Shown: in pieces, positions 1 through 7,248 of the stretch
Layout: every line of letters begins with the position of its first letter
How positions within the stretch are numbered: position 1 is the first letter of the stretch
The notes under the pieces: model-generated
What the model was told of the DNA's origin: nothing
Database searches by the model: none
Seen by the model: only the letters and a program-made list of their open reading frames with translations
Source of the DNA: Immundisolibacter sp.
GTDB lineage: Bacteria > Pseudomonadota > Gammaproteobacteria > Immundisolibacterales > Immundisolibacteraceae
Reading direction: 5' to 3'
Assembly (NCBI RefSeq): GCF_014359565.1
Contig: NZ_JACIZD010000003.1
Coordinates: forward strand, 276,357 to 323,657
Length of the DNA: 47,301 nt
Position numbers and translations under genes: made by a program

Positions 1-1
1 C

Positions 2-154
2 AGCCGTGGCCAGATCACGGTGCTGGACCGGGCCAAACTGGAGCAGCTGAGCTGCGAGTGCTACGCCGTGGTCAAGCGGGAGACCGATCGCCTGTTGCCG
101 TATCGCGTCTCCCCGCCGGAGAACGTGCTCACGATGCAGCCGATTGTCAAGTAA
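2..154 (+). CDS. Crp/Fnr-type transcriptional regulator, C-terminal end (partial)
   Basis: Only the last 50 codons are in the window, ending in TAA. The segment reads GQITVLDRAKLEQLSCECY and closely matches the end of the complete regulator at 1416-2129 (GRIVILDRKGLEAASCECY). It is therefore the tail of a winged-helix domain from a paralogous cyclic-nucleotide-binding-type regulator, with a short divergent extension. The effector cannot be judged from this fragment. A short hairpin follows at 166-181. What is seen is the sequence match; that it is a full functional paralogue is inferred, because the rest lies outside the window. Confidence 0.75.
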   Translation, partial: SRGQITVLDRAKLEQLSCECYAVVKRETDRLLPYRVSPPENVLTMQPIVK

Positions 155-165
155 GCAACTGCCAG

Positions 166-181
166 CCGCTCGCCTGAGCGG
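166..181 (+). terminator. Short hairpin after the partial regulator
   Basis: CCGCTC-GCCT-GAGCGG forms a perfect 6-bp stem with a 4-base loop, 12 bases after the stop codon. No real T-tract follows, so it is at best a weak intrinsic terminator. Confidence 0.35.
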
Positions 182-335
182 GCGCATTTCCCCGTCGCAG
201 GGGGCCTGATACTACAGCCGGGCGGACACAGGATTCATTTCGGGAAATGCCGAGTCATGCAGCGCTTTCCGCAGCGCGGCGACGCGCCAAAATCAGTGGC
301 AGCAAGCTGCAGATTTTGCGAGCCATCGGAGAATT

Positions 336-361
336 GTGGGAGCCCGGCTGCGCCGGGCGAT
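336..361. repeat. REP-like GTGGGAGC hairpin, copy 1
   Basis: GTGGGAGC is followed by a perfect 7-bp stem GCCCGGC-TGC-GCCGGGC and then GAT. This is the shape of the extragenic palindromes common in Pseudomonas and Xanthomonas relatives (GTGGGAGC, hairpin, GCGA). A second copy in inverted orientation lies at 28742-28768. Confidence 0.6.
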
Positions 362-558
362 CATCGCGCAGTGAAGCTGCGCTCTGACCGGGTTTTACCC
401 GATGGCAGGCGCTGAGAAATTCAGGATGGATTTCAGCGCTTGCCTATGGGTGTTGCCGTACAGACCCGAAGCACGGTGCTGCTTATCGTTGCCATCAGCA
501 AGCCCTGAAGCCGGGTGCAGCCTTGCGCCCACTCGCACACGTTCGATTCGGAGACCGC

Positions 559-735
559 ATGAACAAGGATCAAATCAAAGGCCAGGCCAAGCAGGCGAAA
601 GGCGAAGTCAAGGAATTGGCCGGCAAGCTAGTTGGTGACAAAGCCATGGAAACCAAAGGCGTGATTCAAAAAACCGCCGGAAAAATACAGACCGGCTATG
701 GCAATGCCAAGGACAAGATAAAGAAGGGGCGCTAG
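559..735 (+). CDS. CsbD-like stress protein
   Basis: A 58-residue, highly charged, Lys-rich helical protein starting MNKDQIKGQAKQAKGEVKEL, with the KGxxK...GK...G pattern of the CsbD (YjbJ) family. These are abundant small proteins induced in the general stress response; their biochemical role is not established. The start at 559 was chosen because GGAG lies five bases upstream and the family starts exactly here; an in-frame upstream ATG at 523 would add an unrelated arginine-rich leader. It is followed by the PRC-barrel gene about 100 bp downstream. A distinct CsbD-like paralogue lies at 23971-24183. Confidence 0.9.
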   Translation: MNKDQIKGQAKQAKGEVKELAGKLVGDKAMETKGVIQKTAGKIQTGYGNAKDKIKKGR

Positions 736-837
736 CCTGTCTCTCGATATCTGCGTGGGTGACATTGATTTGTCGACGTCAGTTGGCCGCGTTTCAAGCG
801 GTATGCGGCCTGGCAAATTCGATAACTGGAGATGAAC

Positions 838-1260
838 ATGAGCTACGAAGACAAGGATGCGTTCGGAATGTACGGCGACAAGCGCGCCGGCGCCGGACCT
901 GAGACACGAAAGGGACCCGGGCCAGAACTGATGGGTGCGGACACGCTGGTTGGCAGCGACGTCTATAACCTCGAGGGCGAAGACATTGGCGACATCAAGG
1001 AAATCATGCTCGACATGCGCAGTGGCCGGGTCGGGTATGCGGTGTTGTCCTTCAAGCCCTTTCTGAGCCTGCGCGAGAAATTGTTCGCGGTGCCGTGGGG
1101 CGCGCTGACGCTCGATACCGAACACAAGCGTTTTACGCTGAATGTGGACAAGGATCGTCTCAAGGATGCCCCCGGTTTCGACAGAGGCCATTGGCCCAAT
1201 ATGGCGGATCAGACTTGGGAGAGCGAGATTCACAGTTACTATCGGACGAAGAACGCCTGA
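838..1260 (+). CDS. PRC-barrel domain protein
   Basis: A 140-residue protein whose middle part (about residues 30-105) is a PRC-barrel: MGADTLVGSDVYNLEGEDIG, then DIKEIMLDMRSGRVGYAVLSF and FAVPWGAL. PRC-barrels occur in RimM, photosynthetic reaction-centre H subunits and many free-standing stress or envelope-associated proteins; the role of stand-alone members is unknown. Two ATGs are close together (832, 838); 838 is preferred because GGAG at 828-831 is six bases upstream of it and only one base from 832. The C-terminus (WPNMADQTWESEIHSYY) is typical of this subfamily. Its location beside CsbD and Crp/Fnr genes suggests stress-linked expression. Confidence 0.85.
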   Translation: MSYEDKDAFGMYGDKRAGAGPETRKGPGPELMGADTLVGSDVYNLEGEDIGDIKEIMLDMRSGRVGYAVLSFKPFLSLREKLFAVPWGALTLDTEHKRFTLNVDKDRLKDAPGFDRGHWPNMADQTWESEIHSYYRTKNA

Positions 1261-1415
1261 CGAGTGCCGTACTCTGGGCCACACCGTGCGTTGACATCTG
1301 TGTCCAGAACGCCACGGGCGTTGTCCCTTGCGTCATGTAGACTGTGCCAGCGGGGTAGCTCCAGCGCCTCTCCCGTGCCTTTCTTGGGCGACTCCGGTGC
1401 TGAAGGACAGACCCG

Positions 1416-2129
1416 ATGCCCCCCCCCGTCACTAATCGCCTGATCGGCGGCTTGCCCGCCAGGGACCACGCGCGTGCTTTGGAGCACTGCGAGTCGGTCG
1501 ACCTCGTCTTTGGCACGATTCTGTGTGAGCCCGGCCAACCGTTCCGATACGCGTATTTCCCGTTGACGGGCTTCATTTCACTGGTGGCAACAGTGAGCGG
1601 TCACAAACCGCTCGAGATGGGATTGATTGGTAACGAGGGCATGCTGGGCGCCACGCTTGCGCTCGGGGTCAGGAACTCACCCCAGCGCGGCGTGGTCCAG
1701 GGTTCGGGTACCGCCTTGCGGATGACGGTTGCGCACCTGCGAGCGGAGCTTCGCGACAGCGCGGCCTTGCGACGTACGCTCGATCGCTACCTGTACGTGT
1801 TGATGGCGCAACTGTCGCAGACCGCTGCCTGCACGCGCTTTCATGCGATCGGGGCGCGTCTGGCGCGCTGGCTATTGATGACGCACGACCGGGCGCATGG
1901 GGATCATTTCGATCTCACGCACGATTTCCTGGCCGACATGCTCGGCGTGCGAAGGAGTGCCGTCACCATCGCCGCCGGCGCGCTGCAGCGCCGGAAACTG
2001 ATCAGCTACAGTCGCGGCAGGATTGTCATTCTGGATCGAAAGGGACTGGAGGCAGCGTCCTGCGAATGCTACCGGGCGGTCGTCGACGACTACTTGAACA
2101 TATTCGGCAATGGTGCGCCCGTACAGTAA
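1416..2129 (+). CDS. Crp/Fnr family transcriptional regulator
   Basis: A 237-residue protein. Residues about 25-140 form the cNMP-binding-like beta-barrel (GTILCEPGQPFRYAYFPLTGFISL, ...MGLIGNEGMLGATLALG), and about 160-225 a winged helix with LTHDFLADMLGVRRSAVTIA as recognition segment. It lacks the cysteine cluster of Fnr and the exact cAMP-contact Arg-Ser pair, so the signal is unknown. This subgroup (GxEGMLG motif) is common beside stress genes in proteobacteria. AAGGA lies nine bases before the ATG. The gene begins with a run of eight C's just after the start codon, a spot prone to sequencing or slippage errors. It is a paralogue of the partial gene at 2-154. No operator can be assigned. 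Confidence 0.9.
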   Translation: MPPPVTNRLIGGLPARDHARALEHCESVDLVFGTILCEPGQPFRYAYFPLTGFISLVATVSGHKPLEMGLIGNEGMLGATLALGVRNSPQRGVVQGSGTALRMTVAHLRAELRDSAALRRTLDRYLYVLMAQLSQTAACTRFHAIGARLARWLLMTHDRAHGDHFDLTHDFLADMLGVRRSAVTIAAGALQRRKLISYSRGRIVILDRKGLEAASCECYRAVVDDYLNIFGNGAPVQ

Positions 2130-2296
2130 GTGTCAGTGCGGGGATGGCCCGCGGTGGCGCGGGCCGGGAATGCGCTGCGGCATACGTCGCGCGACGCGGT
2201 TTGAAATCCAGGATGGATTTGTTCGGTACTTCCCTGGCGCTCGGCACGCGAGCGGCGCTGCTCGGGGTTTGACAATTCATACGCCTGGATCAAGCA

Positions 2297-2342
2297 AGCC
2301 CGAGCACTTCGCGCGCGAAAGCGCGTCCGGAGTGCTCGGGCT
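2297..2342. terminator. Long inverted repeat between convergent genes
   Basis: AGCCCGAGCACT (2297-2308) pairs perfectly with AGTGCTCGGGCT (2331-2342), and the loop contains an inner CGCGC-GAAA-GCGCG hairpin. It sits between the convergent Crp/Fnr and collagen-like genes, so it probably ends transcription from both sides, although neither strand shows a strong T-tract. Confidence 0.6.
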
Positions 2343-2354
2343 CCGCCGGGAAGC

Positions 2355-2654
2355 CTACTTGGGCGTCACGATCACGGTCGTGTCGCCACCGGCTTTGCCG
2401 GGTTCGCCTTGCACCCCTTCCGCGCCGGATGAGCCCGTGGCGCCGGTGTCGCCGGTCGCCCCGGTGTCGCCGGTGGCACCCGTATAGCCAGTTGCTCCGG
2501 TAGCGCCGGTAGCACCCTTCTGGGCGGCAGGGCCAGTCGCGCCCGGCGGCCCGGCGGGACCAGGGACCGCGACGACGGTGGTCGCCGGCTGCCGGTCACA
2601 TGCGCCAAGTCCAACTACGGTCATCAGCGCAACAAAAACCATTGAATATTTCAT
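2355..2654 (-). CDS. Collagen-like repeat lipoprotein
   Basis: A 99-residue protein. Residues 1-19 are a lipoprotein signal peptide ending in a lipobox (VGLGAC), so Cys19 is probably lipidated. From about residue 31 to 90 it is made of Gly-X-Y triplets ([19 protein letters not shown]...), interrupted once near AAQKG. The short tail ends TTVIVTPK. Bacterial collagen-like proteins form triple helices and often serve as surface stalks. The DNA repeats produce an exact-looking GGC/GCC periodicity at 2430-2515, so repeat number may vary between strains. It is convergent with the Crp/Fnr gene, with the hairpin 2297-2342 just downstream. Function is inferred only from composition. Confidence 0.8.
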   Translation of the reverse strand: MKYSMVFVALMTVVGLGACDRQPATTVVAVPGPAGPPGATGPAAQKGATGATGATGYTGATGDTGATGDTGATGSSGAEGVQGEPGKAGGDTTVIVTPK

Positions 2655-2944
2655 GCGGCTTTATCCTGAAGAAAACACCCGCTCCCGGATTTTGCACATG
2701 TGCAGAGCGGGGCGAATGGAATAACAGTGCCAAAACTACGCGAACCGGCCCGCCGCTTCCGTACGCTAACGCACGATTACCGGTTCGCCGTGATCCGGTG
2801 GCCGTACAGATGTCCGTAGGAATCCGAATCGGCACGGCAGATGTTCGATAGAGTACGGTTTGCTTGCAGGCAACCTCGCATGGTCTGCACCCTACAGCGG
2901 CGCACACGCATGCGCGCCGAACCGACCAAGAATTGAGTATTTCG

Positions 2945-3507
2945 ATGAATAGCACAATTGCGCTCGTGGCCGGAGCCCTGACGGGTCTGGCGGCCTATGG
3001 CGCACCGGTATTCGCCGCCGATGTGGGCGTTTCGATCAGTGTCGGTGAGCCGGGTTTTTACGGTCGTATCGACATTGGGGACTATCCGCGGCCACGGGTT
3101 TATTACTCCGAGCCGATATACATCGAGCGCGGCGCCCGCTACCGGGAACCGGTCTACCTGCTCGTTCGGCCAGGTCACTCCCGGAACTGGAAAAAAAATA
3201 CTGCCGCGAGTATGGAGCCTGCGGCGAGCGGGTCTATTTCGTGAACCACGACTGGTACCGCAACGTTTACGTTCCGCACTATCGGGAGCGTCGCGGTCGG
3301 CGCGACGGTGGGTACCAAAACCGGCAGGGTGGGTCTGATGGACGCCGCGATGGCGGTTACCGGAACCGGCAAGGTGGACCCGATGGTCGCCGTGACAGCA
3401 GTCAACAGGACCACGCGGACGGGCGCGATGGTCGTCACGAAGGTGGCCACGACAACCGTCAGGGTGAGCGTGACAATCATGAAGACGGCCAGCGCGGCAA
3501 CCGCTAA
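2945..3507 (+). pseudogene. Secreted basic-tailed protein, frameshifted at an A8 tract
   Basis: The first frame (2945-3190s) encodes a signal peptide (MNSTIALVAGALTGLAAYG..FAA) and a conserved-looking block VSISVGEPGFYGRIDIGDYP..PIYIERG..REPVYLLVRPGHSRNWKK. At A8 (3191-3198) the frame is lost. The continuing family-like sequence YCREYGACGERVYFVNHDWY and a Gly/Arg/Asp-rich repeat tail are in another frame, ending at TAA 3505-3507. Related proteobacterial proteins, as I remember them, have both halves in one chain (PGH..W.K.C.EY.ACG..VYFV..WY..VY). Six or nine A's would restore the frame. It may be a true pseudogene, an assembly error in a homopolymer, or a gene read by slippage. Function is unknown, probably periplasmic or surface. 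Confidence 0.75.
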
Positions 3508-3586
3508 GACCACGATTGCGCAGTGTCGGGCCGGCGGGTGAGAGGGCAGCGACAGCCCGTTCGTCCGGCCGCACCGCTTGGTCGCG

Positions 3587-4285
3587 TCAGCCCGTTTCCC
3601 GTTGTTCGGAATTTGCGGGTTTCCCGAACGCAGGCCGGCGCGAGCGCAGCCAGCGGGCGTGCAGCACCGCGGCCAGCCAGCCCAGCGCCGAGCCGGCGGC
3701 GATGTCCACTGCCACGTGCTGGCGGGTGGCGATGGTCGAATACAGAATTCCCAGCCCCCAGCAGACGTTCGCGATATGCGGCCACAGTGGCGCGCCGACG
3801 CGGCGCAGCAGGCGGTCCAGCCAGATCGCCGTGAACACGGCAAAGGCCGCGTGCAGCGACGGCAGGGCGTTGCCCACGTCGTCGGCGGCGATGATCGGCC
3901 CGAACGGCGGATGCTGCATCCAGTCGATCACCGGGCGTGGACTGGCCGTCGGCCACAGCAGGAACACCGCCAGGCCGCTCAGGCTGAGTGCAACCATCGC
4001 CCGGTAATAGTCCGCAAGCTCGCGTCGCTCCGTGAGCAGGCCCGGCGCGAGCGGCACATAGACCCACAGCGAAACGTACAGCCACAGGGCGCCCGGCCAG
4101 AAGCCGATCCAGCGATCAGGTGCGGTGACCGGCATCCACGTGACCGGCCACAGGGGAGCCTTGAGCAGCAGGAAGTAACAGGGGAAGAAGCCCAGGGCGA
4201 GCAGCCAGGCACAGAACATCTTGAGCCAGAAATGCGCCTTGAACCCGCGCCACAGCTCACCCGCCCAGTTCGTTTGGGCAGCCAC
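3587..4285 (-). CDS. PAP2-family membrane phosphatase
   Basis: A 232-residue integral membrane protein with about six hydrophobic segments. It carries the PAP2 signature: LPSLHAAF (about residues 141-148) and STIATRQHVAVDIAAG (about 183-198), giving the His and His/Asp catalytic residues of phosphatidate or undecaprenyl-pyrophosphate phosphatases. The GTG start at 4285 precedes the upstream fusion gene's stop (4287-4289) by one base, so it appears to be the last gene of the minus arm of the pigment locus. In that setting it might remove phosphate from a lipid carrier or from the polyene lipid intermediate; this is inference. Nothing in the sequence separates it from a general PAP2 phosphatase. 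Confidence 0.85.
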   Translation of the reverse strand: MAAQTNWAGELWRGFKAHFWLKMFCAWLLALGFFPCYFLLLKAPLWPVTWMPVTAPDRWIGFWPGALWLYVSLWVYVPLAPGLLTERRELADYYRAMVALSLSGLAVFLLWPTASPRPVIDWMQHPPFGPIIAADDVGNALPSLHAAFAVFTAIWLDRLLRRVGAPLWPHIANVCWGLGILYSTIATRQHVAVDIAAGSALGWLAAVLHARWLRSRRPAFGKPANSEQRETG

Positions 4286-4286
4286 G

Positions 4287-5891
4287 TCAGGGCCGGGATG
4301 CCGGTTGCGGTGTCGCCGCAGCGCCGGCCTTGCGGCACACGAGGATGATCTCCGCCACCTTGTCGTCGTCGATCAGACCCGGCACCAGCGCGAGTTTCTT
4401 CTGGAAGCGCACGCCCAGCGGCATGAAGACATGGTTGTACCACCACATGGCGCGTTCGCGCCGATGCACCAGGTGCCACATTCCAAGGTCCAGCAGGCGC
4501 GAGGATTTCGGCTGCATGCCGTAAACCGCGCTCTGGTCCACCACGAATCCATGCTCGGCGAGTTTCGAGCGCAGCCGCTGTGGCTCGTAACGGCGGCGGT
4601 GGCCGACGAAATCGTCGAAGGCTGTCCACTGTGCCGGGTGCAGCGGCACCGACAGCAGCAGCGCGGCGCCCGGCGCCGCCACGCGGGACAGCTCGGACAG
4701 GGCGCCGTCGTCATCGTCGACATGCTCGACGATATCCAGCGCACAGACCAGATCGAAGGCGCCATCCGGAAAGGGCAGGGCGGTGATGTTGCCCTGCGTC
4801 GCCCGCCCGCCGCGCTCGCGCAGCCGCGCCAGTGCCGGTGCGCTGATATCGACGAACTGCGTGCCGGCGATCGGCAGGCGTGGCCGCAGGCCAGGGGCGA
4901 CTTCCAGCCGGCGCGGCGACCGGTCCAGTAGTGAACGCACCAGCGGCCAGGTGTTGAAGCGCTCGGGCGTGATCAGGCGCGCGTCGCGCCACAGCGGATC
5001 GTAAAACCCGCGGTTGGCGCCCAGCAGTTCCGGGTCGCCGCGGGCTCGCGCCGTGGCCGGCTGCACGGGGATGCCCGCGTTGGGCTGGCCGCTGCCCAGC
5101 AGCTCGGACACGGTGACGCACCGCAGCTGCCGCTCGCGCAGGCCCTGCAGGATCAGTTGCAGGGCCGGCGCGCAGGCCGGGCGATGGTGGCCGGGCCGGT
5201 CGTGTCCGTCGTGCATCAGCACGATGTCGCCGGGGCGGATCTTGCGCAGCACGCGCCGTGCGATCCGGTGCGGGTCATCGCACTGGCTGTCGCGGCTGTG
5301 CAGCGACCAGGCGACCAGCGTCAGCTGCAGGCGCCGCGCCGCCCGGCCCAGCGGCGGACTTTTCAGGCCGATCGGCGGCCGGTACAGCGGCTGTTGCTCA
5401 GTGCCGGCGAGTGTGGCAACCGCCTGTGCGCCGCGCTCGATTTCCAGCAGCTGGCGTCGGACGCCGAAAAAATTCTGCCAGCGGGAGTGCTGCCAGGAAT
5501 GATTGCCCAGCTCGTGGTGCTCCGCCAGCAGGCGCTGCGCCACTTGCGGATGCGCCTCCAGCAAACGGCCGATGGTGAAGAACGTGGCGCGCGCGCCGTA
5601 TTGCGAGAGCGCATCGAGCACCGCGGGGGTTACCTGCGGGTCCGGTCCGTCATCGAAGCTCAGGGCCACGCGCTGGCCGGTGCGCGGGCCGTGGGTGACG
5701 GTCGGGTAGAACAGGCTCGATCCGGGCCGCGCGATGCCGTCGGCGAACAGCGCCAGCAGGATCGCCGCCGGGATGCCGACGCTCAGCAGCGAGAAACCGA
5801 ACACGCCCACCGACCCGGCGGTGGCCGCGGCATACGCCAGTGCCAGCACATTGGCGCGCGATGACAGCGCTGATCGCGCCGGCAGTCTCAC
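4287..5891 (-). CDS. Polysaccharide deacetylase - SAM methyltransferase fusion
   Basis: A 534-residue two-domain protein. Residues 1-50 hold one or two hydrophobic segments. About 70-255 is a NodB-type deacetylase: RVALSFDDGPDPQ supplies the catalytic base and metal Asp, and HELGNHSWQHSR the metal-binding His pair, with DIVLMHDGHD late in the domain. About 290-515 is a class I methyltransferase: VDIS..ALARL, then ALPFPDGAFDLVCALDIVEHVDDD, and LSVPLHPAQW. The glycine-rich motif I is degenerate (EVAPGLRP). The GTG start at 5891 overlaps the stop of the ketoreductase gene. Methyltransferases are known parts of aryl polyene loci; a fused deacetylase is unusual. It may modify the sugar and the aryl head group, but substrates are unknown. 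Confidence 0.85.
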   Translation of the reverse strand: MRLPARSALSSRANVLALAYAAATAGSVGVFGFSLLSVGIPAAILLALFADGIARPGSSLFYPTVTHGPRTGQRVALSFDDGPDPQVTPAVLDALSQYGARATFFTIGRLLEAHPQVAQRLLAEHHELGNHSWQHSRWQNFFGVRRQLLEIERGAQAVATLAGTEQQPLYRPPIGLKSPPLGRAARRLQLTLVAWSLHSRDSQCDDPHRIARRVLRKIRPGDIVLMHDGHDRPGHHRPACAPALQLILQGLRERQLRCVTVSELLGSGQPNAGIPVQPATARARGDPELLGANRGFYDPLWRDARLITPERFNTWPLVRSLLDRSPRRLEVAPGLRPRLPIAGTQFVDISAPALARLRERGGRATQGNITALPFPDGAFDLVCALDIVEHVDDDDGALSELSRVAAPGAALLLSVPLHPAQWTAFDDFVGHRRRYEPQRLRSKLAEHGFVVDQSAVYGMQPKSSRLLDLGMWHLVHRRERAMWWYNHVFMPLGVRFQKKLALVPGLIDDDKVAEIILVCRKAGAAATPQPASRP

Positions 5892-6625
5892 GTGCTCATG
5901 CCGCCGTTGACCGAGATCACCTGGCGCGTGATGTAGGCCGCGCCTTCCGACATCAGATAGCCGACCAGGCTTGCGACTTCCCCGGGCTCGCCCACGCGGC
6001 GCATCGGGATGTCTCTGAGCAGCTCATCGAGCGGCGCGCCCTCGATCATGTCGGTCCCGATCAGGCCCGGTGCGACGCAGTTGACCGTGATGCCGCGGGT
6101 CGCCAGCTCCAGCGCCAGCGCCTTGCTGGCGCCGATGATGCCGCCCTTGGCTGCGCTGTAGTTGACCTGGCCGCGGTTGCCGGCAAGGCCCGCCATCGAC
6201 GACAGGGTGACGATGCGTCCCGGTTTGCGGCGCCGGATCATGGGCAGCACCAGTGGCCGCAGGACGTTGTAGAAGCCGTCCAGGTTGGTGCCCAGCACGT
6301 CATCCCAGTCGTCCGCGGTCAGAGCCGGAAAGATGCCGTCGCGCCGCATGCCGGCGTTGCACACCACGCCATAGGGCGCGCCATGGGCGGCCACATCCGC
6401 CTCCAGCGCCGCGGCGGCGGCGGCGCGATCCGCGATGTCGAAATGCACGATGCGGGTCGGCACGCCGGCCGCGCGTGCCTGCTCGGCGGTCTGCTTCAAG
6501 TCCGGCGACAGGCTGCGGCCGTGCAGCACCAGACCGAAGCCGTCGCCAGCCAGGCGCAGGGCGATGGCGCGGCCGATGCCGCGGCTGGCGCCGGTGATCA
6601 GAATCCACTGACGCGCAGCAGTCAT
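5888..6625 (-). CDS. 3-ketoacyl-ACP reductase (FabG-like) of the polyene pathway
   Basis: A 245-residue short-chain dehydrogenase. The NADP site is GASRGIG near the N-terminus, then VCNAGM, a catalytic Ser in TLSSMAG, Tyr and Lys in NYSAAKGG, and the C-terminal ITRQVISVNGGM typical of FabG. It would reduce the 3-keto group of ACP-bound chains between KS condensation and dehydration. The ATG at 6625 overlaps the stop of the upstream lipoprotein gene (ATGA), and its own stop overlaps the next start, so translation is probably coupled. It is the only ketoreductase in the locus, as expected for the iterative aryl polyene pathway. Confidence 0.92.
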   Translation of the reverse strand: MTAARQWILITGASRGIGRAIALRLAGDGFGLVLHGRSLSPDLKQTAEQARAAGVPTRIVHFDIADRAAAAAALEADVAAHGAPYGVVCNAGMRRDGIFPALTADDWDDVLGTNLDGFYNVLRPLVLPMIRRRKPGRIVTLSSMAGLAGNRGQVNYSAAKGGIIGASKALALELATRGITVNCVAPGLIGTDMIEGAPLDELLRDIPMRRVGEPGEVASLVGYLMSEGAAYITRQVISVNGGMST

Positions 6626-7248
6626 TGCACTGGCCTCGATTCGACCGACAGCGTGTAGCCGGTCTCGAAATTGCTCAGCCACAGCTGGCCCTGCCAGGGG
6701 TCCGCGCCCGCGTAGTGGACTTCCGCCACCAGCCGACCGTCACGGCGCAGGCGGCGGGTTGCCGGGGCCGGTTCGCTGACCTGCCAGGCACCGCCCGTCA
6801 GCGCCTGCTGCAAGGCGGCCAATGGCCACAGCGCCAGTTGTAGGTCCGCCAGCACGCGAGCGGGGTCCAGTTGCTGCGGCGCCTGTGGGCCGAGCCGAGT
6901 GTCCAGCGTCCGGCCGTCATGGTGCAGGCTGAACCAGCGCTGGCCGAGCGCATCCAGGCCGACCACGGTGAAGGCATCCGGGCGGGCGTCAATCACGCAC
7001 TGAAAGGCCAGGTCATGCTCGCCAAAAGCCGCGTGCAGCAGTTGCCGGGCGCTGTGGGCAGCGCCCAGCGTGGCTGGGGCCAGTACCGGAAATGCCGTCG
7101 AGGCCGTGAGCGCCGGCTTCAGGGCGCAGCCGGCCAGGGCCAGCGTCAGGGCCAGTGTCAGGGCCAGTGTCAGGGCCGGGGCGGACAGACGCAGCACCCC
7201 CGCCCGGCGTGCAGCAGACCGGCATGCAGCAGACTCGAAGGAATTCAC
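6622..7248 (-). CDS. DUF3261-type lipoprotein of aryl polyene locus
   Basis: A 208-residue protein starting at a GTG that overlaps the exporter stop (GTGA at 7248-7245). The N-terminus has a basic region and a hydrophobic stretch made of repeated LTLA units, ending in a lipobox LALAGC. This is coded by a near-perfect tandem 12-bp repeat at about 7140-7180. The rest contains QCVIDARPDAFTVVGLDALGQRWFSL and LQLALWPLAALQQAL, and ends in a beta-rich domain, consistent with the DUF3261 lipoproteins that accompany MMPL and LolA proteins in these clusters. It is probably an outer-membrane or periplasmic lipoprotein helping polyene export; the precise role is not known. Confidence 0.8.
   Translation of the reverse strand: MNSFESAACRSAARRAGVLRLSAPALTLALTLALTLALAGCALKPALTASTAFPVLAPATLGAAHSARQLLHAAFGEHDLAFQCVIDARPDAFTVVGLDALGQRWFSLHHDGRTLDTRLGPQAPQQLDPARVLADLQLALWPLAALQQALTGGAWQVSEPAPATRRLRRDGRLVAEVHYAGADPWQGQLWLSNFETGYTLSVESRPVQ

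Larger units (their letters stand above)
155..558. other. 404-bp intergenic region
   Basis: No convincing gene is present. The region holds the weak hairpin at 166-181, a REP-like hairpin at 336-361 and, at its right end, the leader of the CsbD-like gene with GGAG five bases before the start codon. Short open frames crossing it have no recognisable protein features. Confidence 0.5.

Noticed and set aside
2430-2515. Tandem DNA repeats as a possible CRISPR array
   Set aside because: The periodicity is 9-18 bp with no spacers; it encodes collagen-type triplets.
2372-2614. Overlapping Pro/Arg-rich minus-strand ORF inside the collagen-like gene
   Set aside because: It is a frame shadow of the GXY repeat DNA.
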